A DNA stretch of 64,000 nt from Hypholoma sublateritium FD-334 SS-4 (taxonomy: Eukaryota; Basidiomycota; Agaricomycetes; Agaricales; Strophariaceae), in assembly GCA_000827495.1 (NCBI GenBank), contig KN817530.1, positions 304,446-368,445 of the forward strand, given 5' to 3'. Shown piece after piece: positions 1-12,203 of this stretch. Both the position numbers and the translations under genes were made by a program. The notes under the pieces are model-generated. The model saw only the letters and a list, made by a program, of their open reading frames with translations, was not told where the DNA came from and searched no databases. The first letter of the stretch is position 1; the number at the start of each line of letters is the position of its first letter.

Positions 1-2084
1 TTGAACATTTTGGGAGCGGCTCAGTTACGATTGCAGACGTTTTCGAACCAGCTATTCGCCTGGCAGAAGAGGGGTATGTAAAAAATTCCCCGATACGTGT
101 GCAGTCCTCTTATTTTTTGTCAGTGTCCCGGTATCCGAGCTTCATAGCTGGGCAGTGCGTATACTTAATCTCAGCATTTGACCTTCTAGTCTCTAATCAT
201 ATCACCTCCAGTGGCAACGCTCCGAGGTTTGTCCATCCACACACTTTTAACGACAATATTCCCTTCATGACTGGTTCCTTCTTTAGTCCTTGATCAAGCG
301 TGCTTCGCCTAATGGCGATGAAATGCTCCTCAACGGCAAAGCTCCACTTCCAGGACAAATAATAAAGCTCCCTAACCTTGCCAAAACGTTCAGAGAAGTC
401 GTGACTCATGGAAAGGATGGATTTTACAAAGGCAGGGTTGCCCAAGCCATAGTCGACCTCATCAAAAGCAAGGGTGGAGTCATGGAATTAGAAGATCTAG
501 CTCAGCACACTTCGACCTTTGTGGAACCCATCAAGTACACTTACGGTGGCGAAGTAACCGTTTACGAGGTATTGTCCTACTGGCAGATTCTAATATCCTA
601 TGTCATTTGCTGATGCTGTAGTAGTGTCCTCCTAATGGCCAAGGTAAGGCTGTCGAGATAAGAAAATGAATCAAAGTATTCACTCGCCATATACTAGGGA
701 TCACGGCCCTGTTGGCTCTGGGCATACTGGAAAGCATCCAAGAACAAGGGCTATCTAAACCGTTGCTAGAGATGGAGCATAACTCTCCAGAATATTTGCA
801 TACTTTGATCGAGGCACTCCGGTGAGAGGAGTTGATTTTCCAATAAAGTGTTATTATCGACTTTGAATTCTAGACTTGCATTTGCAGGTAATGTTTGCAT
901 TACGTCCAATTGAATGGCTGCTCATTCACTACACAGACAGTCAATATTACGTGACAGACCCAGATGTCGAACAAATTCCAGTCGAACAACTTTTGAGCAA
1001 AGTTGGCTGTTTCATCTCCTTTACCAAGTACCGTTTCCGACTATTTGTAGGATTATTTAGCTTCTAGAGCTCGTTTGTTTGATTCTTCTGGGTCAAATCC
1101 GAAGGTTATCCACGTGAGTGTGCTTAGTCCACCAGCACAGATTTGTACGAAGTCATATTTGTCTATTACTTATACTTAGGGGAGTCCTATCAACTCCTCT
1201 GACACTGTCTATTTCTCCGGTAAGAGTCTCATCAACTTACACGTACACATAATCAATTTTAATGGATCAAATGTCAGTGACGGATCAATGGGGAAATGCC
1301 TGTAGTTATATCCAAAGCAATTACGCAGGTGAGCAAGTTCGACTTCTTTATTATTGATTTCTGACATTATTCCTGTTAATAGGTTTTGGAACTGGAGGTA
1401 CCTGCTTGATGACCACTCTGCAGACAGAGAACTAACCTTCCTTCTACTCAAACTAGCTGTCCCGAAAGGCTGCGGCTTTACACTCCAGAACAGAGGATCG
1501 GGTTTTGTCCTTGATAAGAAGCATCCAAATGCTTTGAAGGGAGGAAAACGGCCATACCATACTATTATTCCAGCCCTTGCAACGAAAGGCGATGAACTTT
1601 TCCTTAGTTACGGAGTCATGGGAGGCTTCATGCAGGTCAGCCGACACAATTTTTCTCGTAGCGTCAACTAACCACCACACAAGCCACAAGGGCATGTACA
1701 AGTGCTCTTGAACATATTGCGTGGATTCACTCCGCAAGCTGCCCTCGATGCTCCTCGCTTTTGTATATCGGCTGGGACCCCAGACGCAGAGGACGAAAGC
1801 ACTAGTTCTGCAGGCGATATCAATAGCGAGGTTTATTTCGAAGATGGCACCTCACAGGAGACCATAGCCGCTCTCAAAGGTATATCCTAAGTTTACTGTC
1901 GAATCGTCAGTTATTGACAGTCAACATAGCGATGGGACACGATGCACGGCTCGTGAGTGGGTATAATAGAGCGCTCATGGGGCGTGGGCAAGTCATCCAG
2001 AAATTACGAGATCCCTCAGGGCGATTTGTTTGGGCGGCAGGGTCAGACCTTCGTGCTGATGGCCACGCGGCCGCTCAAATTTGA
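1..2084 (+). CDS. Gamma-glutamyltranspeptidase, 5'-truncated by the window edge
   Basis: This is a member of the gamma-glutamyltransferase (Ntn-hydrolase) family, which cleaves gamma-glutamyl bonds of glutathione or related amides. The window opens inside an exon whose frame starts at base 3 ([20 protein letters not shown]). Downstream exons carry [20 protein letters not shown] (about 290-350), the segment before the autocleavage site, and then [16 protein letters not shown], where the Thr of DTVYF is the predicted nucleophile. The small-subunit signatures [22 protein letters not shown] and [14 protein letters not shown] follow. The intron at about 1219-1283 joins S and V of YFSVTD cleanly. 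The last exon ends [16 protein letters not shown] with TGA at 2082-2084. The N-terminus lies outside the window. The exact joins of the first two exons are not resolved. Whether this copy acts on glutathione or is a cephalosporin-acylase-like relative cannot be told from sequence. Confidence 0.88.
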
Positions 2085-2184
2085 GGGAGTTAAGGAAGCC
2101 ACCGTTGGAAATAAATATCACATTCTGCGCTGTCGCTCGGTTCCAACTTCCGTGAATTGTGTCAAGATATGAATAAATTGTTTA

Positions 2185-3780
2185 TTATGTGAAATGCTTA
2201 CCAGCTTGCCTCCGTCTATATTCTCGAAGATCTTTAGTTTTATCAGGACCTCTTATTTTACCCCACCCAAGGAGTGGTACAATAATTGCAGTGGAATTAT
2301 CGTCTCCGCCAAGTTCTTCAGTAAAGGACAAAATACGATCGGCTGCAGTTTTAGGGTTTGAAGCACCTCTCGCAAGGTCTACAATTTCGTCGTCGGAAAG
2401 GATAGACGATATCCCATCTGAAACAAGGACCATAAATGCCCATTCTTCGCCTGCAATAATCTTCTTCAGCAAAAATGAATACTGAAAGGATATTTTTGAC
2501 CTTCGAGCAGCCTTGCCCTGACTTCGGGCTCTGGCGTTATTCCGAATCGCTTGTAGCGGAGATCACCCAAACTTGTCAAATCATGAGTAATCTGGTCTTT
2601 TGTGCGAAATGGTATCCCCACCATCTAGTATTAGCGAGAGCCCCCATCCACCTTGTCAATGTAAGCATATAATATGTACGATTTATAGAGCCAACTTGCC
2701 TCGATTCTCCGTATGAATCCGTTATAAGAGAAGACCCCATCATTCTACGCAATCGAATGCTTTCTACATGCGAATCTGCATGGTGAGTTTCGGTCATTGG
2801 GAAGGCCGATCCGTCCCTTGTGGAGCATAGTAGGACTCTGGTGTCACTGAAACATCAAATGTCAAATGGCATGGTTGCTACAGCAAACAGAACACATACC
2901 CACAATGGGCAACAGTGACGGCAAGTCTTTTTGCTGAAAAAAAAGGGGTTGACGGAGAATCTAGGGACTGCAACAACGCCACAGATGATGTTGCGCCGCT
3001 CGTTTGAGCGGAATTGTCGGCGGATAGAATTTTGTCGGCCTACAGGTTGTTGAGTGTTTTTGTATTATACTCTAATCAGGAAAAAAATTACCTCGAAGAA
3101 AGTGAGAGTCGCGCGAGCTTCTAACGTTAACTCTTCCTTGTTGGTACCATCTATCCATGGAGTAATTGCACCACCTTTGAAGCGTTTGAAATACCCTCCT
3201 ATTTCCTTGATCCATCCGTACAATTCAGGTATCATGGTTTTGTTAACAGATTCAAATAAGCCGTGTAATTCTTGTCGAAGGTATTGTGCAACTGCAGACC
3301 CCCCATGACTTCCTGTATTGTTACTATGACTTATAACGAAAGCATTGAAGGAGATACGTACCCGTCATAAATACCCACGTAGAGCACTTGTCGGGCGTAG
3401 ATGTCACTGACTAGATTAGGATCCCAGTCCACTCCAAGAGCCTTTTTCACACTCTGCCGCAGTTCTTCAGGGTTCAGTGAAAGAGTGGCAAAACTATAGA
3501 AATCCTCCTGGTGGCTGCAATGGAAAGTTTGAGTAAAATCTGGCGAGGAAGCGGGGAAGCGAACTCACCTCCGATTACCCCTTGAATTTACTATTCCAAT
3601 AACATTCGGTGATGCCAGAGGGACTCTGATAGAGCCAGCTGTATTGAATTCAGTGGGGGCTGTTGTATTGGAGGGCTGGTTCATACATGCTGACGCAACG
3701 CGCACATAGTCATGGTATCTCGCGATGTTACATGGCTTAGAACCAGTCTTCAAGCGATCCTTCAAACATCTATATGCCAT
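2185..3780 (-). CDS. PP2C-family protein serine/threonine phosphatase
   Basis: This is a metal-dependent PP2C phosphatase. On the minus strand the first ATG of the long first exon is at 3780 (MAYRCLKDRLKTGSK), followed by FHDYVRVA-like sequence and the PP2C entry segment IGIVNSRGNR, then HQEDFYSFATLSL after an intron. Next comes VLYVGIYDGHGGSAVAQYLR, where the DGHGG motif carries the metal-binding Asp. The C-terminal exon holds FMVLVSDGISSILSDDEIVD and GGDDNSTAIIVPLLGW, the last two conserved PP2C motifs. The stop is at 2185. Basic residues at the N-terminus would fit mitochondrial targeting as in fungal Ptc5/Ptc7 relatives, but that is inference. The gene converges on the gamma-glutamyltranspeptidase gene, leaving about 100 bp between stops. 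Confidence 0.85.
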
Positions 3781-4291
3781 TCGGTCCACCACGTCTACGA
3801 TATTGGCAGCATCCCGCGCGATAAGTGGATATTGGATGGGTGCAAGTTAAAAGGAGCTCAGGGTCGGATCAAGGAGAACATATCAATTACCTAAAGGGGT
3901 CAATTGACAGCCCGCGACCACTCTGTTCTGCACATGCTCGTACTTGGCCCTTACATGTGCTATCATCCACTTGGACATCCGCTGGACTCACCTTCAAAAC
4001 CTGCCTTGTTTCGTATATGCCCACTGCACTGAATTCATTATGTGTAAACCGACGACGATACTCAAAACCCTTTCCCTAGGCAACAACTTGAATTACCACT
4101 CTATTGTAACCCCGAGGACTTGACATTGAGCTACCATGCACCACATGCGGGCTTTTGAGACAAATCTTGGAAACACGAGGGCCCTATCCTATTCTTAGGA
4201 CAACTTGATTCAAATCGTGTTACATTTCTGAGGAGCGAGAAATGTGATAAGAGAACCCGCTGCGCCATTTTTTGACATTGTACTAGCAGTT
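3781..4291. promoter_or_regulatory. Divergent intergenic region between PP2C and phytase
   Basis: This 511-bp gap separates the start codons of the PP2C gene (minus) and the histidine acid phosphatase (plus), so it should hold both promoters. A short open stretch exists on the minus strand around 3900-4080, but it has no start codon with a usable splice into the PP2C gene, so I treat it as non-coding. I see no distinct regulatory motif. Confidence 0.4.
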
Positions 4292-6450
4292 ATGATCCCC
4301 ATTTTTATGCTGGCAGCGTCATTCGCTCTGGTACATGCCCGACCTGGGTCGACTCTAGCCCATCATGCTTCCACCTTCGCTGGTGCCACTACCGCGGCCA
4401 TTTTCCCGCCTGTAGGAGCCACTATAACGGCCGCAGACACTTTTTTTCTAGGTGCCTCTGAAGTTGGATTCCCTGGCCCAACACTCAGTAAGTTGTTTTT
4501 TTCATATTCCATGAAGTGTGGCGAGTCGACGCTGATTATCTCCCTTTTTATAGCTGGGGATGAGCCAAATGCCATTGAAACGGCGCCCTCAATTGCCAAG
4601 ATGGACAACATGTACCCGCTCGTCGAGCCAACCATCAAAGGCACCTCGGGCAAGGCGTTTAATCCTTTGGAGCATGTCGGTCAATTATCTCCGTGGCAAT
4701 CCGTTGAATCCTTCGGATTGCCAAAAACTTCCCCAGTTATACCGAAGGGCTGCAGTCTTCAACAGGTACATCTACTTCATCGCCACGGAGCCAGATACCC
4801 CACAGCCGACTCTGCCACCGCCAGTTTTGCTGGCAAGGTCCGTGATACTGCTACGAGTGGCGGATTCTCCGGATCCGGGGTATTAAGTTTTCTCAATACC
4901 TGGACGTATAAACTCGGCGCCGAAATACTTACGCCTTTTGGGCGGTCACAATTGTACGATGCCGTGCTCTTACTCGCTCAAACCTATCTGAATGTTCTTA
5001 GGTTCAATCTTGGAGTAGGTTTTAGAGTCAAATATGGTATATTCCCTTATCTTGGCCTCCGAGTTTGGCAATGACCTTTTTCTAGGAGAATTGCTAGACG
5101 ATTTGGTAGACCTTCCAGTGTTTCGGACGACTTCTGAGGGTATTACGCTCTTTCTGCCTGCGCTGAGAACTCACTGAATTCATATTTCATCATCCTGTTC
5201 AGCACGCATGCTTGACTCCGCGTAAGTCTCGTACTTCAGGTCCAAAAAATACAGTGTTTCATTGTAAAAATTTCAGGCTTCATTTCGCTGCAGGATTCTT
5301 TGGAGTCCAGGATTATCAAAACCAATATCATCAACTCATCATGATCGAAAACGACGGGCAGAATAATACACTTTCGCCCTATGACAACTGCGACAATGCC
5401 AATAACGATGTCTTTTTCTTTGGCTCTGCTCAAGCAAACAAATGGTCTCAAATCTATCTCGCTCATACTTTGAAAAGACTGTCTCCTTTGCTCAAAGGGT
5501 TCAACCTTACGATAAGTGATCTTGTTGCTATGCAGCAGTTATGTGCCTACGAGGTATAACCTGCATTGCTTTACGTCGTCAGGTCCTAATAATTCCTCTG
5601 ATCACAGACTGTTTCACTCGGGTTTTCTGAGTTCTGTGGCGTATTCACGGAGGACGAATGGAAGGGCTTTGAATACTTTATTGGTATGGCCAACTTGAAC
5701 CACCAGACGTCCGTTGGACTGACTTCTATTCGGCGCTTTCAGATCTCGGCTTCTGGTATGGTAATGGCCCTGGAAACCCTGCTTCCAGTGCCCAAGGCAT
5801 TGGATATGTGCAAGAGCTGGTTTCACGGCTTACTAAAACTCCGATAACTACTTTCAATTCGGCGGTTAATTCCACAATAGTCACCAATCCCGTGCTATTT
5901 CCGCTCAACCAATCCATCTTTGTGGATGCGAGCCACGACTCAGTTATGGCTACAAGTACGTTGTTCACCATGCTGTGGTATAGTAACCAAGAGGACTCAT
6001 TTACTATTAGTCTTCGTCGCGATGAACTTCACCAGTCTGGCGGCGAATGGCCCTTTGCCTACTGACCACATCCCTCGCAATCAGGTCAGTCATTCAACGC
6101 TCACTTATCTTATGTATCGTCTTCTCATTCTTTATCCCGGCATATAGACCTATTTCGTCAGCCACATTGCTCCGTTCGCTACGAATCTCGTCGGTCAAGT
6201 CCTCTCATGTCCAGCTTTCGAAGAACCGACGCATATTCGGTGGCTCCTCAATGACGCAGCTCTTCCGCTAACCGGAATCAAAGGCTGCAAGTTCAACTTA
6301 GACGGACTATGTGACCTGAAGACCTTCATCGCCGGAATGCAACAGCGTATCGAAGAAGTCGACTTCACCTTTGATTGTTTTGGCAATTACACCATACCAG
6401 TACCAGACAATATTGTCGACGGCCAATTTCCGAAGTCGTTGAGGAAATAA
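4292..6450 (+). CDS. Secreted histidine acid phosphatase (phytase-like)
   Basis: This is a branch-2 histidine acid phosphatase, the family that includes fungal 3-phytases and releases phosphate from phytate and other esters outside the cell. The first in-frame ATG at 4292 opens a hydrophobic secretion signal (MIPIFMLAASFALVHA). The active-site motif VHLLHRHGARYPT (about 4768-4805) supplies the nucleophilic His, and FVDASHDSVMAT (about 5920-5955) supplies the HD proton donor. Later exons contain FVSHIAPFATNLVGQ and CPAFEEPTHIRWLLND, typical of the family, with several Cys for disulfides. At least eight introns are needed. The gene ends GQFPKSLRK with TAA at 6448-6450. An in-frame GTG 48 bp upstream extends the reading frame but has no ATG. 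Substrate preference is inferred from family only. Confidence 0.88.
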
Positions 6451-6806
6451 ATATATTGTCCTGGAAAATAGCGCCTAGAGAAAATTATGAAGGCGACGCG
6501 TCGATCGTTCGAAAATTCTTGCAGTTCGCTTTACTTGTTGAAGAAATAATGTGATTTGATGTTCTCTCTTTGACTTACATAGCATGTAGTTTACGAAAAA
6601 CACACGTTGAGTCTTGTTTCCCAGGTTATTCTAGTAGTAAGCCCGGGACAATCCGGGCCGCCTGGTAGGCAGGAAGACGTCAGTGTGGTTCCGAGTGAGC
6701 TCTTGACTTGAATGGCGCGTTAACACAACGTTGACACTATTGCTAGGTGCTTGCCGTTTCATCCCCTTCTACACAACTAGTAAATCTATGCACTAGTTGA
6801 AAAGCG
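6451..6806. other. Intergenic region, phytase 3' side and Vps20 promoter
   Basis: This 356-bp gap holds the phytase 3' region and the promoter of the downstream Vps20-like gene. I see no open frame worth reporting. It contains a compact pair of inverted repeats, listed separately. Confidence 0.5.
6641..6671. repeat. Two adjacent small hairpins
   Basis: GCCCGG (6641-6646) is followed after six bases by its exact reverse complement CCGGGC (6653-6658). A second short stem, GCCT..AGGC, follows immediately at about 6660-6670. Position between the phytase stop and the Vps20 start would suit a 3'-end or promoter element, but function is unknown. Confidence 0.4.
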
Positions 6807-7756
6807 ATGGGGGCCAATCAGTCTCTCCCTAAGATCACTGCCCAAGACAAAGCCATTCTAGAGTGCGTGAGTTCTGTCGGTTATGTAGATTATAAACTAT
6901 CTGACGAAGGAACGCCCGCTTCTAGTCTCAAACTGCAGCGAGATAAACTCAAGCAATACCAGAAGAAAGTTCGTACATAAGGCTGTTGGCGATGCAGAGA
7001 TAGTTCTTATGAACGGACCGCTTCTTGGAATATTTAGATCCATGCCGTGCTCGACCGTGAGCACGCTATAGCAAAGAGTCAGATCGCTGCTGGACAGAAA
7101 GACAGGGCTCTTATTGCATTACGGAGGCGCAAGTACCAACAGACTCTTCTTACGAAGACAGATCAACAACTCGAGAACCTAGAGCAGTTGGCGAGTAGAT
7201 ACCGCCTTACATTCATATGTCCACAAATCTAATAGGTGTTCGTGCAGGTCTCCACGATCGAGTTCTCTCTTGTTGAAGTTTCTGTAGTCCATGGACTGAA
7301 ACAAGGAAATGAAGTACTCAAAGAAATTCACAAAGAAATGAATTTGGAGAGTGTGGAGAAGTTGCTAGAAGAAACAGCAGAGGCCCGCGAATACCAAAGG
7401 GTGCGTATCCGATATCACGCCACTGAGACGGATATTCATCGTGTTACAGGAAATTAGCGATATGCTTGCAAATACCCTTACTTTGGATGACGAAGATGCG
7501 GTTCAAAACGAGTTGCTTGCTCTTGAAGAGGCTGTACGTCTGACAATAGTCTGAATCATTTCCGTTTTAATTCTATCCCCAGGAGAAGGAAATCCATCCC
7601 GAAATTTCTCTTCCATCGGTGCCCGAACAACAGCCGGTACATGTTGTAACAGAAGGTATTCATCAGTGTTGCTACCTTGTGTCCTCTGTTTCATTTATCA
7701 TCTCAACACCAGACCGAAAACCTGCTGGAACTCAAAAAGTGGCCATCGCTGGATAG
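6807..7756 (+). CDS. VPS20: ESCRT-III subunit Vps20/CHMP6
   Basis: Vps20 nucleates ESCRT-III filaments on endosomes during multivesicular-body sorting. The protein starts MGANQSLPKIT, a good N-myristoylation signal (Gly2, Ser6) as known for this subunit. It continues with LKLQRDKLKQYQKK, AVLDREHAIAKSQIAAGQKD and ALIALRRRKYQQ, the basic helical hairpin of Snf7-family proteins. The region KEIHKEMNLESVEKLLEE matches the later helices, and DEDAVQNELLALEEAE gives the acidic C-terminal part. The final exon ends DRKPAGTQKVAIAG with TAG at 7754-7756. Short introns separate the exons. The myristoylation motif and the helical pattern distinguish it from the other Snf7-family paralogues. Confidence 0.88.
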
Positions 7757-7854
7757 TGGTACTGAATATTCCACACTTTTGCATGGCTATATCAATTTAG
7801 AGTACTTGGTGATCGGTTGTTTTATATTCTTCACAAGTACAAGAACGACGTGTC

Positions 7855-9894
7855 TTACCAGCCTTCAAAGTCTCCGAAACCTACCTTTCGTTTCTTTTTA
7901 GAGTCCTCCGTTCCCTTAGGGACAACAGCTTCTTGAGGCCTTTTGAGACTAAGGTATTTTCCAATAACCGAACCTCCTGTTTCGCCTCCAAAGTCAAGTT
8001 TAGGAGCCTCTGCGCCGATTTTAACACCAAACCAGTTGACGTTGTCCTTCTCTTCCGGAATTTTGGATGCATGTGCTCTGTCGCCTTCTGCTCGTTTAGC
8101 AAGCTTTTTTGCAAGTCGCTTCTTGTACTCTTCAAACGGATCTTGATAGCTAGGAGGCTGTCAGTTTCAAAGATTTATAGCTTGACAACATTACTTACAT
8201 GATAACTTCCGTTATTTTCACGGTTTTGGCTGGCCTATCTGTTCCAGGCTTGACCGGCAACTTCTCGAGGGCGTCCAGAACATCATCTCCTCCCACGAGT
8301 TTCCCAAAAACAGTATGCTTCTTGTCAAGATGAGGAGCCTCCTTGAACGTGAAATAAAATTGGGAACTAGATACTTTGAAAATAAGCATCGCATTGGGAT
8401 CCAAAGTTTGCATATTATTACTCGCCCATTGGTGTTGGCTCCTTTGTTGGCCATGGCAAGAATTCCACGGCCGTCATGTTTAGCTGCACCTTTTAAATCG
8501 TGTTCATCTCTGAACGGTGTACCCCAATAAGATTCACCGCCAGAACCTGTCCCCGTTGGGTCGCCTGTCTGTACCTATCACAACAAAAAGTAAGTTACCA
8601 GCAGAGAGGGACTGGGATATAAACCTACCATAAATCCAGGCACAAGGCGATGGAACAGACAATTGTTATACTTCCCACTACGAGCGAGCATTAAGAAATT
8701 ATAACAGGTTTTGGGAGCCTGAGTTGAACTGTAAATAGCTGGCTTATCCGCGATAGTTGATGATTTACCTTTTCACAGTAAAGCTCTAAATTCAAGCTAG
8801 CGCCTCCAAGGCTAGTAACGACTCGGACATAAGCGCGACGTTTGCCGACATCCTTTTCCTTGCCCTTTCCTTTCAAGGGTTTGGCGATGTCTTCAAACAT
8901 TATTTCCTCCTGCGACCTTGGTGAGTTCATATATAACTTGATGCACGTGCAAGTTGCACGTACCTCGTCCCATAGAAGTTTGGAGCTTGATGCCTCTGAG
9001 ATATCAACAGAAGTTGAAGTCAAGGAAGCGCCAGCCATTCCGCTGGAATAGGGTGATATATTCCCTGTTAATATCTGATTTGAGATGATGAAACCGATGC
9101 AAACCAGAAAGAGCATACATGGGACAGGTTCCTTGGTTTTCAGAGTAGCAATGGCTCGAGGAGGTTCAGGATTGGTAGGCTCAGATTTCGTGGCTTTATC
9201 CAAGGCCGAGGCGTTGGCCACCGAGGCAGGGGGAAGTCCATGAGGATTTTGCAGAGTAATGACGTCTGCTCTGCGAAATGATGAGGCGAACGAACACGCG
9301 ATGAAGTATAGTCAAACGTACTTCTTGAACGGTACGTCGTTCACCAAGTCCTTTCCACCCTTTATGCTCTCTGCGAGGAAGACGTTGCCAGTTGTGGCGA
9401 TTGCTACTATGTGCGAGTGTTCACTGAAAGGTTTGAAGGAAATGGGGTCGTGAATCTCGCCAGTCGCTTCTTTTCGCGAATAATGCAGAGTAATAAGATC
9501 TGATGGTTTCAATGGCTCCTTAGTGATGGGATTTGTGTTATTATGTTGCCTGGACGAGGAATATAAGTCATAATCCGCGCGAGAGGTACGATGAGATGCG
9601 CACTTAAGCCACGGGATAATATTGACCAGATCGAACACTAAGCCAGTTCCGTCTGCATCTCGAGCACAAACGGGGTGAGAGAAAGGCTGGAAAGAGAGGG
9701 CGCAGCAGTCGAATGGTGTCCTGGCACCAGGATGAGGAGCCTCAGCCTTGCTAATGAAGATGTCATGTTACGTTTCTGAGTAAGTTGTGCGAGTGAACTC
9801 ACAAACGATATCCGATGGAAGAAGAATGGTCGCCATGAAGGCCTGCATGCTCGGCGTGGGTGATATAGAGCTTGTCTGAATTGCCGTGGCCCAT
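7855..9894 (-). CDS. U-box peptidyl-prolyl isomerase (cyclophilin, PPIL2/CYP60 type)
   Basis: The protein combines a U-box E3-ligase domain with a cyclophilin domain, as in nuclear PPIL2/Cyp60, which associates with spliceosomes. The minus-strand start at 9894 gives [20 protein letters not shown], the conserved opening of this family. [10 protein letters not shown] and [20 protein letters not shown] form the U-box. The cyclophilin part includes [19 protein letters not shown] sequence, [20 protein letters not shown] and VKITEVIM. The C-terminal tail is Lys/Arg rich with [14 protein letters not shown] just before TAA at 7855-7857, which would suit nuclear import. Convergence with Vps20 leaves only about 100 bp, and its start faces the PPR gene across 91 bp. 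Confidence 0.87.
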
Positions 9895-9985
9895 GATGTT
9901 AGTGGTTTGAAGCAAAGTTACCTAATAAGCGGAACCGGCGGTCCCCCTCCCATTTAAGTCCTTCTTGGCAGCATTCATCCCAATC

Positions 9986-12148
9986 ATGCTCAGAACTATC
10001 CCCCCTCCCCATTCTCTTCGTTTATTGGACTTTCTTGCCCCAAGTTTAATTTCTGCAACTCGGCCATTCTCCTCCATATCCATTCCCCATACGAGCACGT
10101 CGCAACCGCGGAGCGATGCTCTCCAGCACAGGAAGATCCGGGATAAAATCATGGGACAGGTTCATACCAGGAAAATAGCACCTGATTCACTCAAGTTTGT
10201 CCACAACAATTATTTGACGGAGATGCGGAAAGCTCTAGGAGATCATGACATAGTCGAGGCGTTGACCCTGTGGAACCAAGTGAAGAAAAAGCGAGCAACG
10301 ACGGCTACCTACGAGGGTCTTTTTATTGTTCCTGAGCACTTGGAAAGGAGATTGTCTATCCTCTACCTTACTCAGCTTTCGAAGCTTCAAGAAAACACGT
10401 CCAGCGCTTTGCAGGCCATCGCACGGGGCTTTGCATTGAGCGCAGCCGCCAATGGTATCTCCGATGCGTTATATGCTCTAATGCTCGATTACATAGCTCG
10501 GAATGAAGCCCAGGCTGCGATTGACCTCTACGTGTCATATCAGAAGTCTATAGAGAAGCCTCCGGAGCAAGAAGCAGAAATCGTTGACTCCGACGCTGGA
10601 CTGATGTTCAGCGACGAAGAAGAGTCATTCAACCCCGGTCGCTCATCTCTACTGTTGGCCGCCACGACTGCCCATGCAATGAAGGACTCTTTTCACGACG
10701 CACTGCAGACATATCTGACGGCGAACATTCGACCTCCAACCTATCGACAGTTAGCATTGTTTAGGAACCTCGACAGTGACCCAAAGTTGAAAGAAAAGGT
10801 CGAGAAGTATTTGCATCAGCTCAGTGTAGCTTCCTTGGTCTCTCGGCCCACTTCACTATCCAAACATATCATGAATATATCTTCTGCAAGGTCGACGAAA
10901 TTGTTGGAACAACTCTATAGCGATGTTATACAAGGCATTTCTGGCCCAGCACCTTACTTAGCTATAGATGCCTCCACCATATCGGATACCAGACCCGTTG
11001 CCATGACGGAAGCGGGGTGGACAGCTTTTCAGACTGGGTTCCTTAGAAGTGAGCGACCGGACTTGGCCGCTAATATATGGCAAGATATGGAAAAATGTGG
11101 ATTTACGCCAGGCGTTTCGATGTGGACTTCATTAATCGACACTTATGCCGACCTTCGCGACTCAAGGCAAGCCATGCTGACGTGGAATACGATGCTGAAG
11201 AGTGGTGTCAAACCTGACACTTTGTGCTATCGGGCCATGATCACTGCGCTGTTTGAAGACAGCAACGCGGAGGCCGCTCTTCTCAAATTCAAGGAGTATC
11301 ATAAGAGTTCTCTGAACAAAAGCGAGCTGGGGATCTTGGTCTACAACACCGTCTTGAAGGGACTCCTACGTCTCAAACGCATAGGGGACGCAAACGGCCT
11401 GGTAGAAGTCATGGGAAAGAAAGGACCGGCCCCAGATTTAATATCGTACAACACCTTCCTTGCCTACTATTCCCGTCAAAAAGATTTCAAGGGACTCTCT
11501 GGTGTTATAGCTCAGATGTCATCAGTCAATATTGCCGGCGACGTCGTGACTTATTCTACAATTCTTACCGCTCTATTGAACGCAGGAAGAGAGGACGCCG
11601 CCTCAACGATATTAAGCCTCATGCGGAAACAAGGAGTCAAACCGAACGTTGCTACATATAGTGCAATTATTGAAGACCAAATGCGACAACAAACGGAGGA
11701 GAGTCTATTGGCGGCATTTAACATCCTGGACAAAATGGAGGAAGATAACAGCACCATGCCCAACGAGGTCACATTTACTTCAGTCCTCTCTGGTATATAC
11801 CGCAACCAGGCGATATCGCGCGAACGGGCAGAAGAACTCAAGAGCGATATCATGGCAAGAATGAAGCGGGCGCGCATCTCAATGAAAATCCCCACATATC
11901 ATATCTTAATCCGAGCTGCGTTGGACTCTCAGGACCCCAAAGGACATCTAGATGCACTGGCGCTGTTGGGGGACATGGAAAGGCAAGGTCTTCCTCGGAC
12001 TAATACAGTATGGTATATACTCTTCGCTGGGTTAATGTATCGAGAGCAGTGGGAGGTGGCGAAGGTTATGGTGGAAAAGATGGAACAGTCTGGCCACCAG
12101 CCAAGCCCAAGGGTACTGCGATTGGTCAACGACATCAAGGAAAAGTAG
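9986..12148 (+). CDS. Pentatricopeptide-repeat protein, probably mitochondrial
   Basis: This is an intron-free 720-residue PPR protein; the ATG is at 9986 and the upstream in-frame codons begin with TTG, not ATG. The N-terminus (MLRTIPPPHSLRLLDFLAPS) is basic and lacks early acidic residues, fitting mitochondrial import. The C-terminal two thirds contain tandem about-35-residue helical repeats with the PPR pattern, for example VSMWTSLIDTYADLRDSRQA, VKPDTLCYRAMITALFEDS, PDLISYNTFLAYYSRQKD, DVVTYSTILTALLNAGRED and VKPNVATYSAIIEDQMRQQ. Such proteins bind organellar RNA to control processing or translation. The particular RNA target cannot be read from the sequence. Lack of introns is unusual beside its intron-rich neighbours but common in PPR genes. 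Confidence 0.9.
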   Translation: MLRTIPPPHSLRLLDFLAPSLISATRPFSSISIPHTSTSQPRSDALQHRKIRDKIMGQVHTRKIAPDSLKFVHNNYLTEMRKALGDHDIVEALTLWNQVKKKRATTATYEGLFIVPEHLERRLSILYLTQLSKLQENTSSALQAIARGFALSAAANGISDALYALMLDYIARNEAQAAIDLYVSYQKSIEKPPEQEAEIVDSDAGLMFSDEEESFNPGRSSLLLAATTAHAMKDSFHDALQTYLTANIRPPTYRQLALFRNLDSDPKLKEKVEKYLHQLSVASLVSRPTSLSKHIMNISSARSTKLLEQLYSDVIQGISGPAPYLAIDASTISDTRPVAMTEAGWTAFQTGFLRSERPDLAANIWQDMEKCGFTPGVSMWTSLIDTYADLRDSRQAMLTWNTMLKSGVKPDTLCYRAMITALFEDSNAEAALLKFKEYHKSSLNKSELGILVYNTVLKGLLRLKRIGDANGLVEVMGKKGPAPDLISYNTFLAYYSRQKDFKGLSGVIAQMSSVNIAGDVVTYSTILTALLNAGREDAASTILSLMRKQGVKPNVATYSAIIEDQMRQQTEESLLAAFNILDKMEEDNSTMPNEVTFTSVLSGIYRNQAISRERAEELKSDIMARMKRARISMKIPTYHILIRAALDSQDPKGHLDALALLGDMERQGLPRTNTVWYILFAGLMYREQWEVAKVMVEKMEQSGHQPSPRVLRLVNDIKEK

Positions 12149-12203
12149 ATTATATATTACACACATTTATAAATTAATTTGCAACATTGAGTCTCCGTCG
12201 CGA

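Noticed and set aside
3790..4090. Additional N-terminal exons for the PP2C gene
   Set aside because: A minus-strand open stretch exists, but no acceptor before the ATG at 3780 keeps frame, while that ATG already gives a full family-length start.
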